Notes under the pieces: model-generated
Told to the model about the DNA's origin: nothing
Databases searched by the model: none
Seen by the model: the letters and a program-made list of their open reading frames with translations, nothing else
Translations under genes and position numbers: made by a program
In this document: positions 9,302 through 18,197 of the stretch, one piece after another
Position numbering within the stretch: position 1 is the stretch's first letter
How the letters are laid out: the number at the start of each line of letters is the position of its first letter
Source: Blautia faecis
GTDB lineage: Bacteria; Bacillota; Clostridia; Lachnospirales; Lachnospiraceae
Assembly (NCBI RefSeq): GCF_020554845.1
Contig: NZ_JAJCIA010000022.1
Location: forward strand, 9,607-73,606
Length of the DNA: 64,000 nt
Direction: 5' to 3'

Positions 9302-10795
9302 TCAAAGCTTCAGCTCGTACTTTGTAACATCCATCTCCACTTTGCCATCTGCAAAGAAGGAAATTCCATCTGCCTCCAGATCTGTATAAATCGTTGCAGT
9401 CATCACATGCTCTCCATCATTTACAAAAATCTCAGCACTGAAACGGTCCAGGATCAGGCGAAGCTTAATCTCTCCATTTTCACTGTTCACAAGGCTTCTT
9501 CTCTGATGGATAATTGCGCGTCTGGAACCGGAGAACTTACGGTCAATTTTCAATACGGATTCATAAGGGCGAAAGCTTACTGCTGTATGGTACGTATCAT
9601 TCTGGGCAAAACGCACTGCAAATTTCTTATAAATATTCTGCGCATCTGCCGGGCGAAGAGTGATTTCCATATCCACGCATCTTCCCTCTATGCCATCCAG
9701 ACGAATTACATCCTCAAAAGCAACATTCTTATATTCTGTCTTATTTGTGCGAAGCTTCTCAATTTCCCGAACCGGTTTCTGGATCAGGCGGCCGTCTTTA
9801 ATGGAAAGCTCTCTTGGAAGGCTCATCTGTCCAAACCATTTTCCCTTCGGAATTCTGTTATTCGCACATGTATCCCAGTTCTGCATCCAGCCAATCATAA
9901 TTCTTCTTCCGTCTGGTGCTTCCACTGTCTGCATTGCATAATAGTCGATACCATAGTCCACTGCCTGGTCTTTTTCCGGGATAAAGGTTTTGGTCTCCTC
10001 ATCAAATTTACCAATCAGGCAAAGAGTTCCGTCACCATTGTGGTACTCAAAGTCTTTTGGAAGCATATCCTGAGGGCTTACGAGTACTACGTCTTTTCCA
10101 TCCAGGGTAAAGAAATCCGGGCACTCCCACATTTTTCCGAATCTGCCATCATTAGAAAGCATTACGGATTCAAACTCCCAGTTAAACCCATCCTCACTTC
10201 TATACAGAAGAATACGGCCGCCTGTTCCGTCCGCTCTGTCATTTACGATCACGCAGCGGTAAGTGCCATCCTCGCATTTCCACATTTTCGGATCACGGAA
10301 ATCAAAGGGACTGCTGTTTTCCGGCATGTCTTCTGCCGTAAGAATCGGATTGCGTACATCCTTTTCATAGTCCATTCCATCACCAACTGCAAGGCTTTGT
10401 GTCTGTATGTCGCGGACACCTCCATCCGGCTGTGCTTCTTTTCGCACACTGGTGTACATGAAAAGCTGTTTTCCATCTGGAAGCGTAATGGCACTTCCTG
10501 AAAAACATCCCACATAATCATATGGCATGTCCGGGGCAATGGCTGCCGGAAGGTATTCCCAGTGAAGAAGGTCATCACTTACCGCATGTCCCCAGTGCAT
10601 TGGTCCCCACTGGGAATCATATGGATAATACTGGTAAAATAAATGAAATTTGTCTTTGTAATAAGAAAAACCATTGGGGTCATTCATCCATCCAACTTTT
10701 GGAGATAAATGAAATTCCGGTCTCTCCAAAGGTGTAATATTCTGAGCCATTGCATCTTCGTATCTTCTGGCATCTCTTAAAGTCTGACTTATCAT
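9302..10795 (-). CDS. GH32 beta-fructofuranosidase / sucrose-6-phosphate hydrolase
   Basis: 497 residues. The five-blade propeller domain carries the nucleophile Asp39 in WMNDPNG, the RDP transition-state motif at 167-169 and the acid/base Glu224 in the WECPD motif; a C-terminal beta-sandwich follows. No signal peptide, so it cleaves imported sucrose, sucrose phosphate or short fructans in the cytoplasm. Two in-frame starts exist (ATG at 10801 and 10795); the second is chosen because GGAG is 8 bases away, while it is only 2 bases from the first. It sits 98 bases after the permease gene, so it may be read through from the importer operon or start from its own promoter. No phosphotransferase gene is nearby, which favours unphosphorylated substrates. 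Confidence 0.92.
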   Translation of the reverse strand: MISQTLRDARRYEDAMAQNITPLERPEFHLSPKVGWMNDPNGFSYYKDKFHLFYQYYPYDSQWGPMHWGHAVSDDLLHWEYLPAAIAPDMPYDYVGCFSGSAITLPDGKQLFMYTSVRKEAQPDGGVRDIQTQSLAVGDGMDYEKDVRNPILTAEDMPENSSPFDFRDPKMWKCEDGTYRCVIVNDRADGTGGRILLYRSEDGFNWEFESVMLSNDGRFGKMWECPDFFTLDGKDVVLVSPQDMLPKDFEYHNGDGTLCLIGKFDEETKTFIPEKDQAVDYGIDYYAMQTVEAPDGRRIMIGWMQNWDTCANNRIPKGKWFGQMSLPRELSIKDGRLIQKPVREIEKLRTNKTEYKNVAFEDVIRLDGIEGRCVDMEITLRPADAQNIYKKFAVRFAQNDTYHTAVSFRPYESVLKIDRKFSGSRRAIIHQRRSLVNSENGEIKLRLILDRFSAEIFVNDGEHVMTATIYTDLEADGISFFADGKVEMDVTKYELKL

Positions 10796-10892
10796 AATCA
10801 TATCTCCTGTTGTTATTTATTATTCAAAACACATTTCAAGATAGCACTTATGGAGCCCAAAAATATCACTATCTTTGGACCCCATTTTGGTT

Positions 10893-11756
10893 TTAGCCTT
10901 TTACTGCTCCGGAGGTAACACCTTCAACGATGTAACGCTGCAGGAACAGATACAGAACCAGGATCGGGAGCATAGCCAGAAGGAGGGCGGCCATTACCAG
11001 TCCGAGGTCTGTTGAATAAGTACCATAGAATGCCTGTGTTGCAATCGGAAGAGTATACAGTTCTTTACGTCCGAGAACAAGGCTTGGAAGAAGGTAATCA
11101 TTCCAGAATGCCATTGCATCAATAATCGCAACTGTTGCGATGGTTGGTTTCAGAAGCGGAAATACAATTTTCCAGTATGTCTGCCATCTGGTACATCCAT
11201 CAATAAATGCTGCTTCTTCCAGTTCCATCGGAACGCTGGTGTGAATTGCACCGTGGAACATGAATGTTGCCATGGAAAGGGAAAATCCCACATGCATAAG
11301 GATCAGAGTAATACGGCTGTTCAGTACTCCAAAGATACCACCGTAAAGAGAAACCAGCGGGATCATAAGTACCTGGAACGGAATAACCATAGATGCAATC
11401 ATCAGGGAAAACAGAATACCGCATGCTTTCCATTTATTACGAACAATTACAAACGCTGTCATTGCAGAAAGCATAATTGTAAGGATCGTAGAAACTGTAG
11501 TAATCAAAAGAGAGTTTGTAAAAGATGTTGCAAAGTTCATCTTTTTCATGGCATCTGTAAAGTTAGTCAGAATAAAGCCGTGAGAGCCAACCAGTGCCAG
11601 CGGATCTGCCGTGATATCACCTTTTGTCTTAAACGCATTGAAAATTACCATGATAAACGGGAAGATAAATGCCAGAAACAGGATAACCAGCACTGCTATT
11701 GTAATAAAATGGCTGACTTTTTTCTTCTGAGCTGCTTTTTTGTTTTCATCCATCAT
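10893..11756 (-). CDS. Carbohydrate ABC transporter permease, MalG/MsmG type
   Basis: 287 residues with six predicted membrane segments and the inner-loop EAA motif (MELEEAAFIDGCTRWQTYWKIVFPLLKP) that contacts the ATPase. N-terminus is basic and cytoplasmic. Its start overlaps the stop of the partner permease by four bases (ATGA), showing translational coupling. With the partner and the binding protein it forms a sugar importer of the CUT1 class. No ATPase gene is in the cluster; as in many Firmicutes, a shared MsmK-like ATPase elsewhere is expected. Confidence 0.92.
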   Translation of the reverse strand: MMDENKKAAQKKKVSHFITIAVLVILFLAFIFPFIMVIFNAFKTKGDITADPLALVGSHGFILTNFTDAMKKMNFATSFTNSLLITTVSTILTIMLSAMTAFVIVRNKWKACGILFSLMIASMVIPFQVLMIPLVSLYGGIFGVLNSRITLILMHVGFSLSMATFMFHGAIHTSVPMELEEAAFIDGCTRWQTYWKIVFPLLKPTIATVAIIDAMAFWNDYLLPSLVLGRKELYTLPIATQAFYGTYSTDLGLVMAALLLAMLPILVLYLFLQRYIVEGVTSGAVKG

Positions 11757-12634
11757 GCTGCCACCTCCCCTTTCTTACCAATGTAAACCTGAGTAACTCC
11801 TACGATTGCGCAGACAACAAACAGAATTAATGCCTCTGCCTGGCCGGTACCGTAATTTTTGTAAGTAAATGCCTGATTGTATACGTGCATAGCTGCCATT
11901 ACAGAAGAGTTAAATGGCTCACCTTTTGTCAGGGAAAGGTTTACATCATATACCATAAAGCATCTTGTGATCGTTAAGAAAAGACACTGTACAAAAGAAG
12001 ATCTCATAAGTGGGATCGTTACGTTAATGGTTGCCTGTGTCTTGGTGCAGCCGTCGATCTGGGCTGCTTCCATAAGGCTCTTGGATACGCTCATAAATCC
12101 GGCTACATAGATCAGCATCATATATCCTGCGTACTGCCACACAGATACGATGATCAGACATGCCATTGCACCGTTGGTGGTTGCCAGCCAGGAGGTGGAA
12201 AGAGCACCTACAGAAAGAGATTTTCCAAGTGATACAAATGCACGGTTAAATACGAATTTCCATACATAACCAAGTACGATACCACCGATCAGGTTCGGAA
12301 CAAAGAAGCCTGCACGGAAGAAGTTCTGACCTTTAATTCCGCTGGTAAGAAGGTATGCAAGGAAAAATGCTACCACGTTTACCAAAATTACAGCGATAAC
12401 AGAATAAATCAAGGTACGTCCAAGTGCCTGCCAGTAAGCTGCATCCTGGAATGTAGCAATGTAGTTTGCCAGTCCAACAAATGGTTTGTCTTTTGAAACA
12501 CCGTCCCAGCTTGTAAATGTAAGATATAATCCGTAGATAAATGGAAGGATTACAACTGCACTAAACAGGACAGTGGAAACGCCAGCGAACATCAAGTACT
12601 GTTTTACTTTATATTTCATGGTGTTTTGTTCCAT
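11753..12634 (-). CDS. Carbohydrate ABC transporter permease, MalF/MsmF type
   Basis: 293 residues, six predicted membrane segments, first one at about 15-40. The EAA loop is SKSLMEAAQIDGCTKTQATINVTIPLM. It pairs with the MalG-type permease just downstream as the membrane channel of a CUT1 sugar importer. Two starts are possible: GTG at 12640 and ATG at 12634; the ATG has AAAGGGG at a better distance. The 205 bases between the binding protein stop and this gene hold a strong hairpin that probably lowers permease expression relative to the binding protein. Confidence 0.92.
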   Translation of the reverse strand: MEQNTMKYKVKQYLMFAGVSTVLFSAVVILPFIYGLYLTFTSWDGVSKDKPFVGLANYIATFQDAAYWQALGRTLIYSVIAVILVNVVAFFLAYLLTSGIKGQNFFRAGFFVPNLIGGIVLGYVWKFVFNRAFVSLGKSLSVGALSTSWLATTNGAMACLIIVSVWQYAGYMMLIYVAGFMSVSKSLMEAAQIDGCTKTQATINVTIPLMRSSFVQCLFLTITRCFMVYDVNLSLTKGEPFNSSVMAAMHVYNQAFTYKNYGTGQAEALILFVVCAIVGVTQVYIGKKGEVAA

Positions 12635-12728
12635 AATCACGATCCCCTTTCCCTTTTCTTTTTTGTCTCCACCCTTTTCCCGCTGCCTCCGAAAATCTAT
12701 AATCCAGTACTTTTCTTTTTGTGAGGGA

Positions 12729-12766
12729 AAGAGGCCGCACGCCGCATGGCACAGGCGTGCAGCCTC
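12729..12766 (-). terminator. Hairpin between binding-protein and permease genes (partial terminator/attenuator)
   Basis: AGAGGC-C-GCACGCC pairs with GGCGTGC-A-GCCTCT around a 10 base loop. On the minus strand it is followed only by CTTTCCCTCACAAAAAG, a weak T tract, so full termination is unlikely. Its position fits mRNA processing or partial termination that keeps binding protein in excess. Confidence 0.65.
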
Positions 12767-12839
12767 TTGAGGGGTGGCAAATTTCTATAAAACTACAGTA
12801 TGTTTGTTAAATTAATAAGTTGTTACCAAAGGATAATTC

Positions 12840-14102
12840 TTAGTGCTCTACAGGAGTTGTGTTCTTCCAGTAGTCTTCAATCTCTGCTGCAAACTCAGCT
12901 CTGTCAATCTGTCCTGCGAGATATTTCTGGAAGGTTGCACCACAAATGGAAAGATGATCATCCGGAAGGTAATTGTAGTTATCAATCAGAGAGCCTTCAT
13001 CTGCATATTTCTTAACAGATTTTCCAAGTGGATCGGATACTTCTTTTTCATTGTTAGAGAATGCAGGTACAAGTGCACATGTCTCAGCAATGAAGCTCTG
13101 TCCTTCATCGGAATCAGCAAGCCATGTAAGGAAGTCCTTAGCTGCCTGACGCTGCTCATCACTTGTTGCATCAGAGGAATCGATCATCATGAATTTGGAA
13201 CCTCCACCAACAAGCTTCTCATTGGATCCGTCATCTGTGTTCTGCGGTACCGGCATCATTCCCATATTCTCTGTATAATCATATGCATTGATTACAGACC
13301 AGTCCCAGTTTCCTCCGAACATGAATGCGATCTGTCCTTCAGCAAGCATCATCTCGGTTGTCTCACGCTCTGCAGCGATTGCAGAATCTTTTGCGTAGTT
13401 ATTCTCCATCATTACATCGAAGAAGTCCATAAGAGAATTGAATTTCTCATTGTTTGCAAGGTCTGCTGTTCCTTCATAAAGAGAGGAAACAAATGCTTCT
13501 ACATCTGGCTGCTGCTCGTAAACCTCAGCAAGGAAGTGAGCTGCAAGGGACCAGTCCTCTTTCATGATACCGGTAGGTGTTTCCATTCCACCTTCTTTCA
13601 GTTTCTCAAGAAGCTCTTTAAAAGAATCAAGTGTCTTGTAATCATCCGGATTGAAGGTCTCGCCTGTGATTGCTTCGATTGCATCTGCATTGTAAATAAC
13701 ACCGCGTGCTTCAAGGCAGGTCGGGAAACCATTGATCTGTCCGTCAACTCCGATTGCGTAATCAGTCTCATTAACCCAGCTCTGATCGCTTAAATCAATT
13801 GCATGGTCTGCTGCAAGTGAATAGATATCTTTCGGGTCTACCATAGCGATTGTATATGGATCATTCGCAGAATATCTGGTAGCCAGATGAGCAGATACTG
13901 TATCACTATTGTAATAAACCTCTACGCCAACGCCGGTCTCTTCTGCATACTGAGCAGCTAATTCTTCGAACTGGCTCTGAACCTCCATCTTGGAGTTAAA
14001 AATTGTGATGTTCACATCGTCTGCCATAACCGGTACAGATACACTTGCCATTGTTGCTGCTGCAGTTGCAACTGCAATTGCCATTGAAATACGTTTTTTC
14101 AT
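12840..14102 (-). CDS. Extracellular sugar-binding protein of CUT1 ABC importer (MsmE-like)
   Basis: 420 residues. N-terminal signal peptide MKKRISMAIAVATAAATMAS and onwards, with a likely signal peptidase I site after VPVMA near residue 27. There is no lipobox cysteine, which is unusual for a Gram-positive binding protein. The mature part follows the SBP_bac_1 fold: two lobes, hinge motifs such as NADAIEAITG and GGNWDWSVINAYDY. Given the neighbouring GH32 and GH13_4 genes, sucrose, a fructo-oligosaccharide or a raffinose-type sugar is the most reasonable ligand (inference). First gene of the importer operon, with a near-consensus promoter and a LacI-type site upstream. Shine-Dalgarno AGGAGGAAGCAAAA. 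Confidence 0.9.
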   Translation of the reverse strand: MKKRISMAIAVATAAATMASVSVPVMADDVNITIFNSKMEVQSQFEELAAQYAEETGVGVEVYYNSDTVSAHLATRYSANDPYTIAMVDPKDIYSLAADHAIDLSDQSWVNETDYAIGVDGQINGFPTCLEARGVIYNADAIEAITGETFNPDDYKTLDSFKELLEKLKEGGMETPTGIMKEDWSLAAHFLAEVYEQQPDVEAFVSSLYEGTADLANNEKFNSLMDFFDVMMENNYAKDSAIAAERETTEMMLAEGQIAFMFGGNWDWSVINAYDYTENMGMMPVPQNTDDGSNEKLVGGGSKFMMIDSSDATSDEQRQAAKDFLTWLADSDEGQSFIAETCALVPAFSNNEKEVSDPLGKSVKKYADEGSLIDNYNYLPDDHLSICGATFQKYLAGQIDRAEFAAEIEDYWKNTTPVEH

Positions 14103-14156
14103 TTTTGCTTCCTCCTGTTTTTTACGTTCTTGTTCGGACGTTTTCTTTATGGTTGT

Positions 14157-14198
14157 ATGATAGCATTGCGTCTCAAATATGTCAAGCGGTTGTCATAT
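14157..14198 (-). promoter_or_regulatory. Promoter of sugar importer operon with overlapping LacI-type operator
   Basis: On the minus strand: TTGACA (14180-14185), 17 base spacer, TATCAT (14157-14162). The 22 base window 14177-14198 is an imperfect palindrome (18 of 22 symmetric positions) centred on AACCGCTTGACA and covers the -35 box. The same element occurs at the lacI promoter, so repression by that regulator is likely. Confidence 0.75.
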
Positions 14199-14396
14199 AT
14201 TTTTGTCCATTTCACATCACTTTGTTACATTTATACTATTTAGCTCTTTATGTTTTGTGCACTTTTACATGCTTTTTTCGTGTCTGTAGTTCATTTATTT
14301 TATTTTTCTTGTTTTTTACGAAAATTGCTTCATTTTTTATCACAACCGCATGTCATATTCCTTATGCATCTGATCAATTCCGCGCGAAGCGTTTTT

Positions 14397-14506
14397 TTGT
14401 ATAGCAGAAATATTACAGAGTAATTTCCTGCTATACAAAAAATCAGCTGTCATATTGTATTCTGAAATGTTTCAAAAACACCCCAGAATACACAATATGA
14501 CAACTG
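14397..14506. repeat. Two consecutive long palindromes in the intergenic region upstream of the importer operon
   Basis: TTGTATAGCAG (14397-14407) pairs with CTGCTATACAA (14428-14438), extended by flanking T and A tracts. Immediately after it, TGTCATATTGT plus ATTCTG (from 14448) pairs with CAGAATACACAATATGACA (ending about 14501). Neither has a T run in the right place to be a classic terminator. Between these and 14157 the sequence is AT-rich and otherwise featureless. Confidence 0.55.
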
Positions 14507-14586
14507 ACTGGAAAATTTTTCGAAGATAAAAAAATATTAACAATTCAGTAAAGCGGACATTCGCAATCCGCTTCGCTGTTTGCTCA

Positions 14587-14709
14587 TGAACGCAGTCGCT
14601 TCGCGATCTGTCAGTGGGAGCTGAAGGCTCCCACTGACAGAAGCATCCCCCCTCACTCGCCGCTTAGTGCTCCGCGCACTTGAAGCGGGGAAATGCTTAT
14701 CTGCGTTCA
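14587..14709. repeat. 123 bp palindromic element ending at the lacI stop codon
   Basis: Bounded by inverted TGAACGCAG (14587-14595) and CTGCGTTCA (14701-14709). Inside is a perfect 15 bp stem (14607-14621 with 14627-14641, loop TGAAG) and a second arm AAGCATCCCC/GGGGAAATGCTT. The lacI stop codon TGA is the outermost triplet of the right end. It probably folds in the lacI mRNA and may act as its terminator or stabiliser. Confidence 0.65.
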
Positions 14710-15693
14710 AGTCGTCCCTCGCTCAACCAGTGTAACCGGAAATACTGTCTTAGTAGGTACAACTTTCCCCTCATCAATCTGCGCAATAGCTGCTACTGCC
14801 AATTCTGCCATCTGTTCCACAGGCTGATGAATTGTCGTAAGTCCCGGACTTGTAAACTGGGCAATATTCACATCATCAAAACCTACGATCTTCAGTTGCT
14901 CCGGAACCTTGATTCCCAGATCTGCGCATGCCTGCAGTACATAGGCACCAATAACATCTGAACTGGCAAATACACCGTCCACATCAGGATTATCCACCAG
15001 TGCCTGTCTTACATATTCATAATATTCCAGAGAATCAAAAAGACGGTTATCCGTTACCATAACCACATTTTCTTCATTTCGATTCTTACAGATATCACGA
15101 AATGCAACCTCGCGGAGATCTCCTGGCATATGAATGTCAACCCCTGCACTTACTCCGCCGATAAACATCAGCTTCCTGCAGCCTTTCTCAATCAGAAGCT
15201 CCGTTGCCAGCACACCGCCCTGATAGTTATCACATTCAATCCCGGATGTCCCTTCATCCATAGAACGTTCCAATGTGATCAACGGGAAATCAAGATCTTC
15301 AAATTTCTCAGTTTCAAAACTTCCACTGCAAAGAACAACGCCGGTCACTCTTTCGCTCTTGCACATCTCAATACACTGTTCCTCACGTTCTTCTTTATAC
15401 CTGGAAACAAAAAGCATGATACGATATCCCTGCTTCGCAGCCTCTCGCTCCAAACGGCTTAGTACCTTGGCAAAATAAGGATGTTCAATATTCGGCAAAA
15501 TAACTCCTATCGTATTACTCTTCTGCTTTGACAGTGCGCGAGCTGTCTCATTAGGCTGATAATTCAGCTCTTTCATCACCTGATATACTTTCTCACGGGT
15601 CTTATCACTGATATATCCTCTGTTATTCAGGACTCTGGAAACTGTTCCTACCGTTAGGCCTGAGGCCTTCGCCACATCCTTAAGTGTTGCCAT
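14707..15693 (-). CDS. LacI family transcriptional regulator of the sugar operon
   Basis: 328 residues. N-terminal helix-turn-helix and hinge (TLKDVAKASGLTVGTVSRVL, 3-22) followed by a periplasmic-binding-protein-like effector domain (about 60-328). It should bind a palindromic operator and release it when a sugar is bound. Two matching operator-like elements, one at its own -35 and one at the -35 of the binding protein operon just downstream, point to autoregulation and control of the importer. ATG chosen for AAAGGAG upstream. The protein ends VERGTT and the TGA stop lies inside the end of a palindromic repeat. Confidence 0.92.
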   Translation of the reverse strand: MATLKDVAKASGLTVGTVSRVLNNRGYISDKTREKVYQVMKELNYQPNETARALSKQKSNTIGVILPNIEHPYFAKVLSRLEREAAKQGYRIMLFVSRYKEEREEQCIEMCKSERVTGVVLCSGSFETEKFEDLDFPLITLERSMDEGTSGIECDNYQGGVLATELLIEKGCRKLMFIGGVSAGVDIHMPGDLREVAFRDICKNRNEENVVMVTDNRLFDSLEYYEYVRQALVDNPDVDGVFASSDVIGAYVLQACADLGIKVPEQLKIVGFDDVNIAQFTSPGLTTIHQPVEQMAELAVAAIAQIDEGKVVPTKTVFPVTLVERGTT

Positions 15694-15741
15694 ATATGTA
15701 AATCTCCTTTATTGCGAGCTGCAGTTTTTTATTTCATCTTG

Positions 15742-15777
15742 ATTTTATCACCTCGTAGTTTCTTGTGTCAACCGGTA
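15742..15777 (-). promoter_or_regulatory. lacI promoter with overlapping operator
   Basis: Minus strand TTGACA (15766-15771), 18 base spacer, TAAAAT (15742-15747). ACCGGTTGACA overlaps the -35, matching the element upstream of the importer operon (AACCGCTTGACA). The site lies in the 98 bases between the lacI start and the DUF308 gene stop. Confidence 0.7.
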
Positions 15778-15791
15778 AATACATCCTGTTT

Positions 15792-16334
15792 CTACATCCA
15801 CCCGGCATCCATGTCACTGCAGGCCATCACCACGCAGTCGATTCCAAGAAGGATCAGATAACCGCCAATAATAAAGCCCGTTGAAAACAACGCTACCCAC
15901 GGCCAGATGATCATCAGACAACCAAGGATGATTCCAAGGATATTTACAATCAAGGTAAAGTAATAGTAAAATTTTCCTGCCAGACGGACCAGAGGGATGT
16001 GGGTCAATCTGGAAACAGAATGAGCGATGAACCAGATTGGGAGAAGCAGGGTCATAATCAGCTCTCCGGCATTTGGGTACATCAGAAGCATTAGTCCGGC
16101 AAGGAGACTTAAAATTCCAGTCACCAGAGCAATGGTAGGTCCGAAGCCGATATAGCGCTCTGTTTTTGCATAAAATACAATATCTGAAATTCCGGTGATG
16201 ACAGCAAGAAAACCATACGCAAAGGTAATTCCGCGGAGCATGCCGCCCGGATTACACAACGTATAAATCCCAAGAAGGATCAGCAGGATTCCCTCAATGA
16301 GTTCCAGCCAGCCATAACGTGAACGTCTTCTCAT
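15792..16334 (-). CDS. HdeD-like DUF308 integral membrane protein
   Basis: 180 residues, nearly all hydrophobic, with about six predicted membrane helices and paired glycines (GFLAVITGISDIVFYAK, GFIIGGYLILLGID) as in the HdeD/DUF308 family. The biochemical role of the family is not known; E. coli HdeD is linked to acid stress. Its start overlaps the ftsH stop by four bases, so translation is coupled to FtsH. This suggests a role linked to membrane protein quality control, as FtsH modulator or substrate (inference). Confidence 0.8.
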   Translation of the reverse strand: MRRRSRYGWLELIEGILLILLGIYTLCNPGGMLRGITFAYGFLAVITGISDIVFYAKTERYIGFGPTIALVTGILSLLAGLMLLMYPNAGELIMTLLLPIWFIAHSVSRLTHIPLVRLAGKFYYYFTLIVNILGIILGCLMIIWPWVALFSTGFIIGGYLILLGIDCVVMACSDMDAGWM

Positions 16335-18163
16335 TTTTCCTCACTCTCCTCTTTGTTATTTAAAATTTTCATAAACTCTTCGCCAGTTATCGTTTCTTTT
16401 TCATAAAGGAACATAGCCAGTTCATCCAGTTTTTTACGGTTGTCTGTCAGGATCTTTTTGGCTTTTTCATGTTCTCGCTTTACTAATTCTACGACCTTCT
16501 CATCGATTTCCTTCTGGGTATCTGCAGAGCAGGAAAGGGATGCATCGCCGCCAAGGTACTGGTTGGAAACGGTTTCCATAGCCACCATGTCGAACTCGTC
16601 GGTCATTCCGTAGCGAGTGATCATAGCTCTGGCAATCTTGGTTGCCTGCTCGATATCGTTGGAAGCGCCTGTGGTAATCTCGCCAAACACGATTTCTTCT
16701 GCAGCACGTCCGCCAGTGAAGGTTGCAATCTTATTTTCCAGTTCTTTCTTTGTCATCAGATACTTGTCACCAGTTTCTACCTGCATGGTATAGCCGAGTG
16801 CACCAGAAGTACGCGGAATAATAGTAATCTTCTGAACAGGAGCGGAATGGTTCTGAAGGGCTGCCACCAGGGCATGTCCGATTTCGTGATAGGAAACCAC
16901 TTTTTTCTCCTGGTCAGAGAGAACTGCGTTTTTCTTCTGGTAGCCAGCAATTACCACTTCAATGCTCTCTTCCAGGTCTGCTTCTGTAACGATTGTACGT
17001 CCGTCACGGACTGCACGAAGTGCTGCTTCGTTTACAATATTTGCCAGCTCGGCTCCGGATGCACCAGATGCCATACGTGCGATAGTGTGGAAATCCACGT
17101 CATCGGATGCTTTGATTTTTCTTGCATGAACCTTCAAAATTGCTTCACGTCCTGCAAGATCGGGAAGCTCAACTGGTACGCGGCGGTCGAAACGTCCTGG
17201 ACGGGTAAGTGCCGGGTCAAGGGATTCCGGGCGGTTGGTAGCTGCCAGAATGATAACCCCATTGTTGCCTTCGAAACCATCCATCTCTGTAAGCAGCTGG
17301 TTCAGTGTCTGCTCACGCTCATCGTTGCCCCCTACCTGGCCATCACGTTTTTTACCGATGGCATCGATCTCATCAATGAATACGATACATGGGGCTTTCT
17401 CTTTCGCCTGCTTAAAAAGATCACGAACTTTGGAGGCACCCATACCTACAAACATTTCTACGAATTCAGAGCCGGACATGGAAAAGAATGGGACATTCGC
17501 TTCTCCGGCAACGGCTTTGGCAAGCATTGTTTTACCGGTACCTGGAGGGCCTACAAGGAGAACGCCTTTCGGCATGGAGGCTCCCACGTCTGTGTATTTC
17601 TTTGGGTTATGAAGGTAATCTACAATCTCTGCAAGGTTTTCCTTGGCTTCATCCTCTCCGGCTACATCTGAGAAACGGATTCCTTCACTGGACTGAACGT
17701 AAACCTTGGCATTGCTTTTTCCCATGCCAAATGCCATGGAGTTTTTGCCTCCAGCCTGTTCCATCAGCTTCTTCGCCATATAATTTCCAAGAACTATGAA
17801 AATGATCAGCGGCAGTAGTCCGGTTACCAGGAAGCTGAGAATCGGGGAGGTCTGCTGGTCGATGTCCTTAGTAAAGGTGGCACCGCACTCATACAGGCGG
17901 TCAGTGAGATCCGGGTCATTCATAAGACCGGTTTTGTAAATTTTTTCATTGTTCTTGTCGGTAAAGACGATCTGGTTATCTTCCACTTCTACTTTACCGA
18001 TGTTTTTGTCATTGATCATGCTCATGAAGGTACCGTAATCGGTTTCTTCTACCTGATGCTCCATCAAGATTGGGGAAACCACCAGATTAAAGACGATCAG
18101 TACCAGAAGCACAATGCCGTAGTAATAGATCAACGGCTTTTTTGGGGTTTTTACTTCTTTCAT
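16331..18163 (-). CDS. ftsH: ATP-dependent zinc metalloprotease FtsH
   Basis: 610 residues. Membrane segment at about 10-32, small extracytoplasmic domain, second membrane segment at about 108-130, then AAA+ domain with Walker A GPPGTGKT (205-212), Walker B VFIDEIDA (261-268) and SRH region, and the M41 protease domain with HEIGH at 426-430 (usual form HEAGH; both histidines and the glutamate are present). It degrades damaged membrane proteins and short-lived regulators. It lies in an operon between a small coiled-coil gene and a DUF308 gene, not next to hpt/tilS as in Bacillus, so it may be a secondary FtsH paralogue. Confidence 0.95.
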   Translation of the reverse strand: MKEVKTPKKPLIYYYGIVLLVLIVFNLVVSPILMEHQVEETDYGTFMSMINDKNIGKVEVEDNQIVFTDKNNEKIYKTGLMNDPDLTDRLYECGATFTKDIDQQTSPILSFLVTGLLPLIIFIVLGNYMAKKLMEQAGGKNSMAFGMGKSNAKVYVQSSEGIRFSDVAGEDEAKENLAEIVDYLHNPKKYTDVGASMPKGVLLVGPPGTGKTMLAKAVAGEANVPFFSMSGSEFVEMFVGMGASKVRDLFKQAKEKAPCIVFIDEIDAIGKKRDGQVGGNDEREQTLNQLLTEMDGFEGNNGVIILAATNRPESLDPALTRPGRFDRRVPVELPDLAGREAILKVHARKIKASDDVDFHTIARMASGASGAELANIVNEAALRAVRDGRTIVTEADLEESIEVVIAGYQKKNAVLSDQEKKVVSYHEIGHALVAALQNHSAPVQKITIIPRTSGALGYTMQVETGDKYLMTKKELENKIATFTGGRAAEEIVFGEITTGASNDIEQATKIARAMITRYGMTDEFDMVAMETVSNQYLGGDASLSCSADTQKEIDEKVVELVKREHEKAKKILTDNRKKLDELAMFLYEKETITGEEFMKILNNKEESEEK

Positions 18164-18197
18164 GGTTGTAGTCCTTTCTTATGTAAACTAATAGTGT

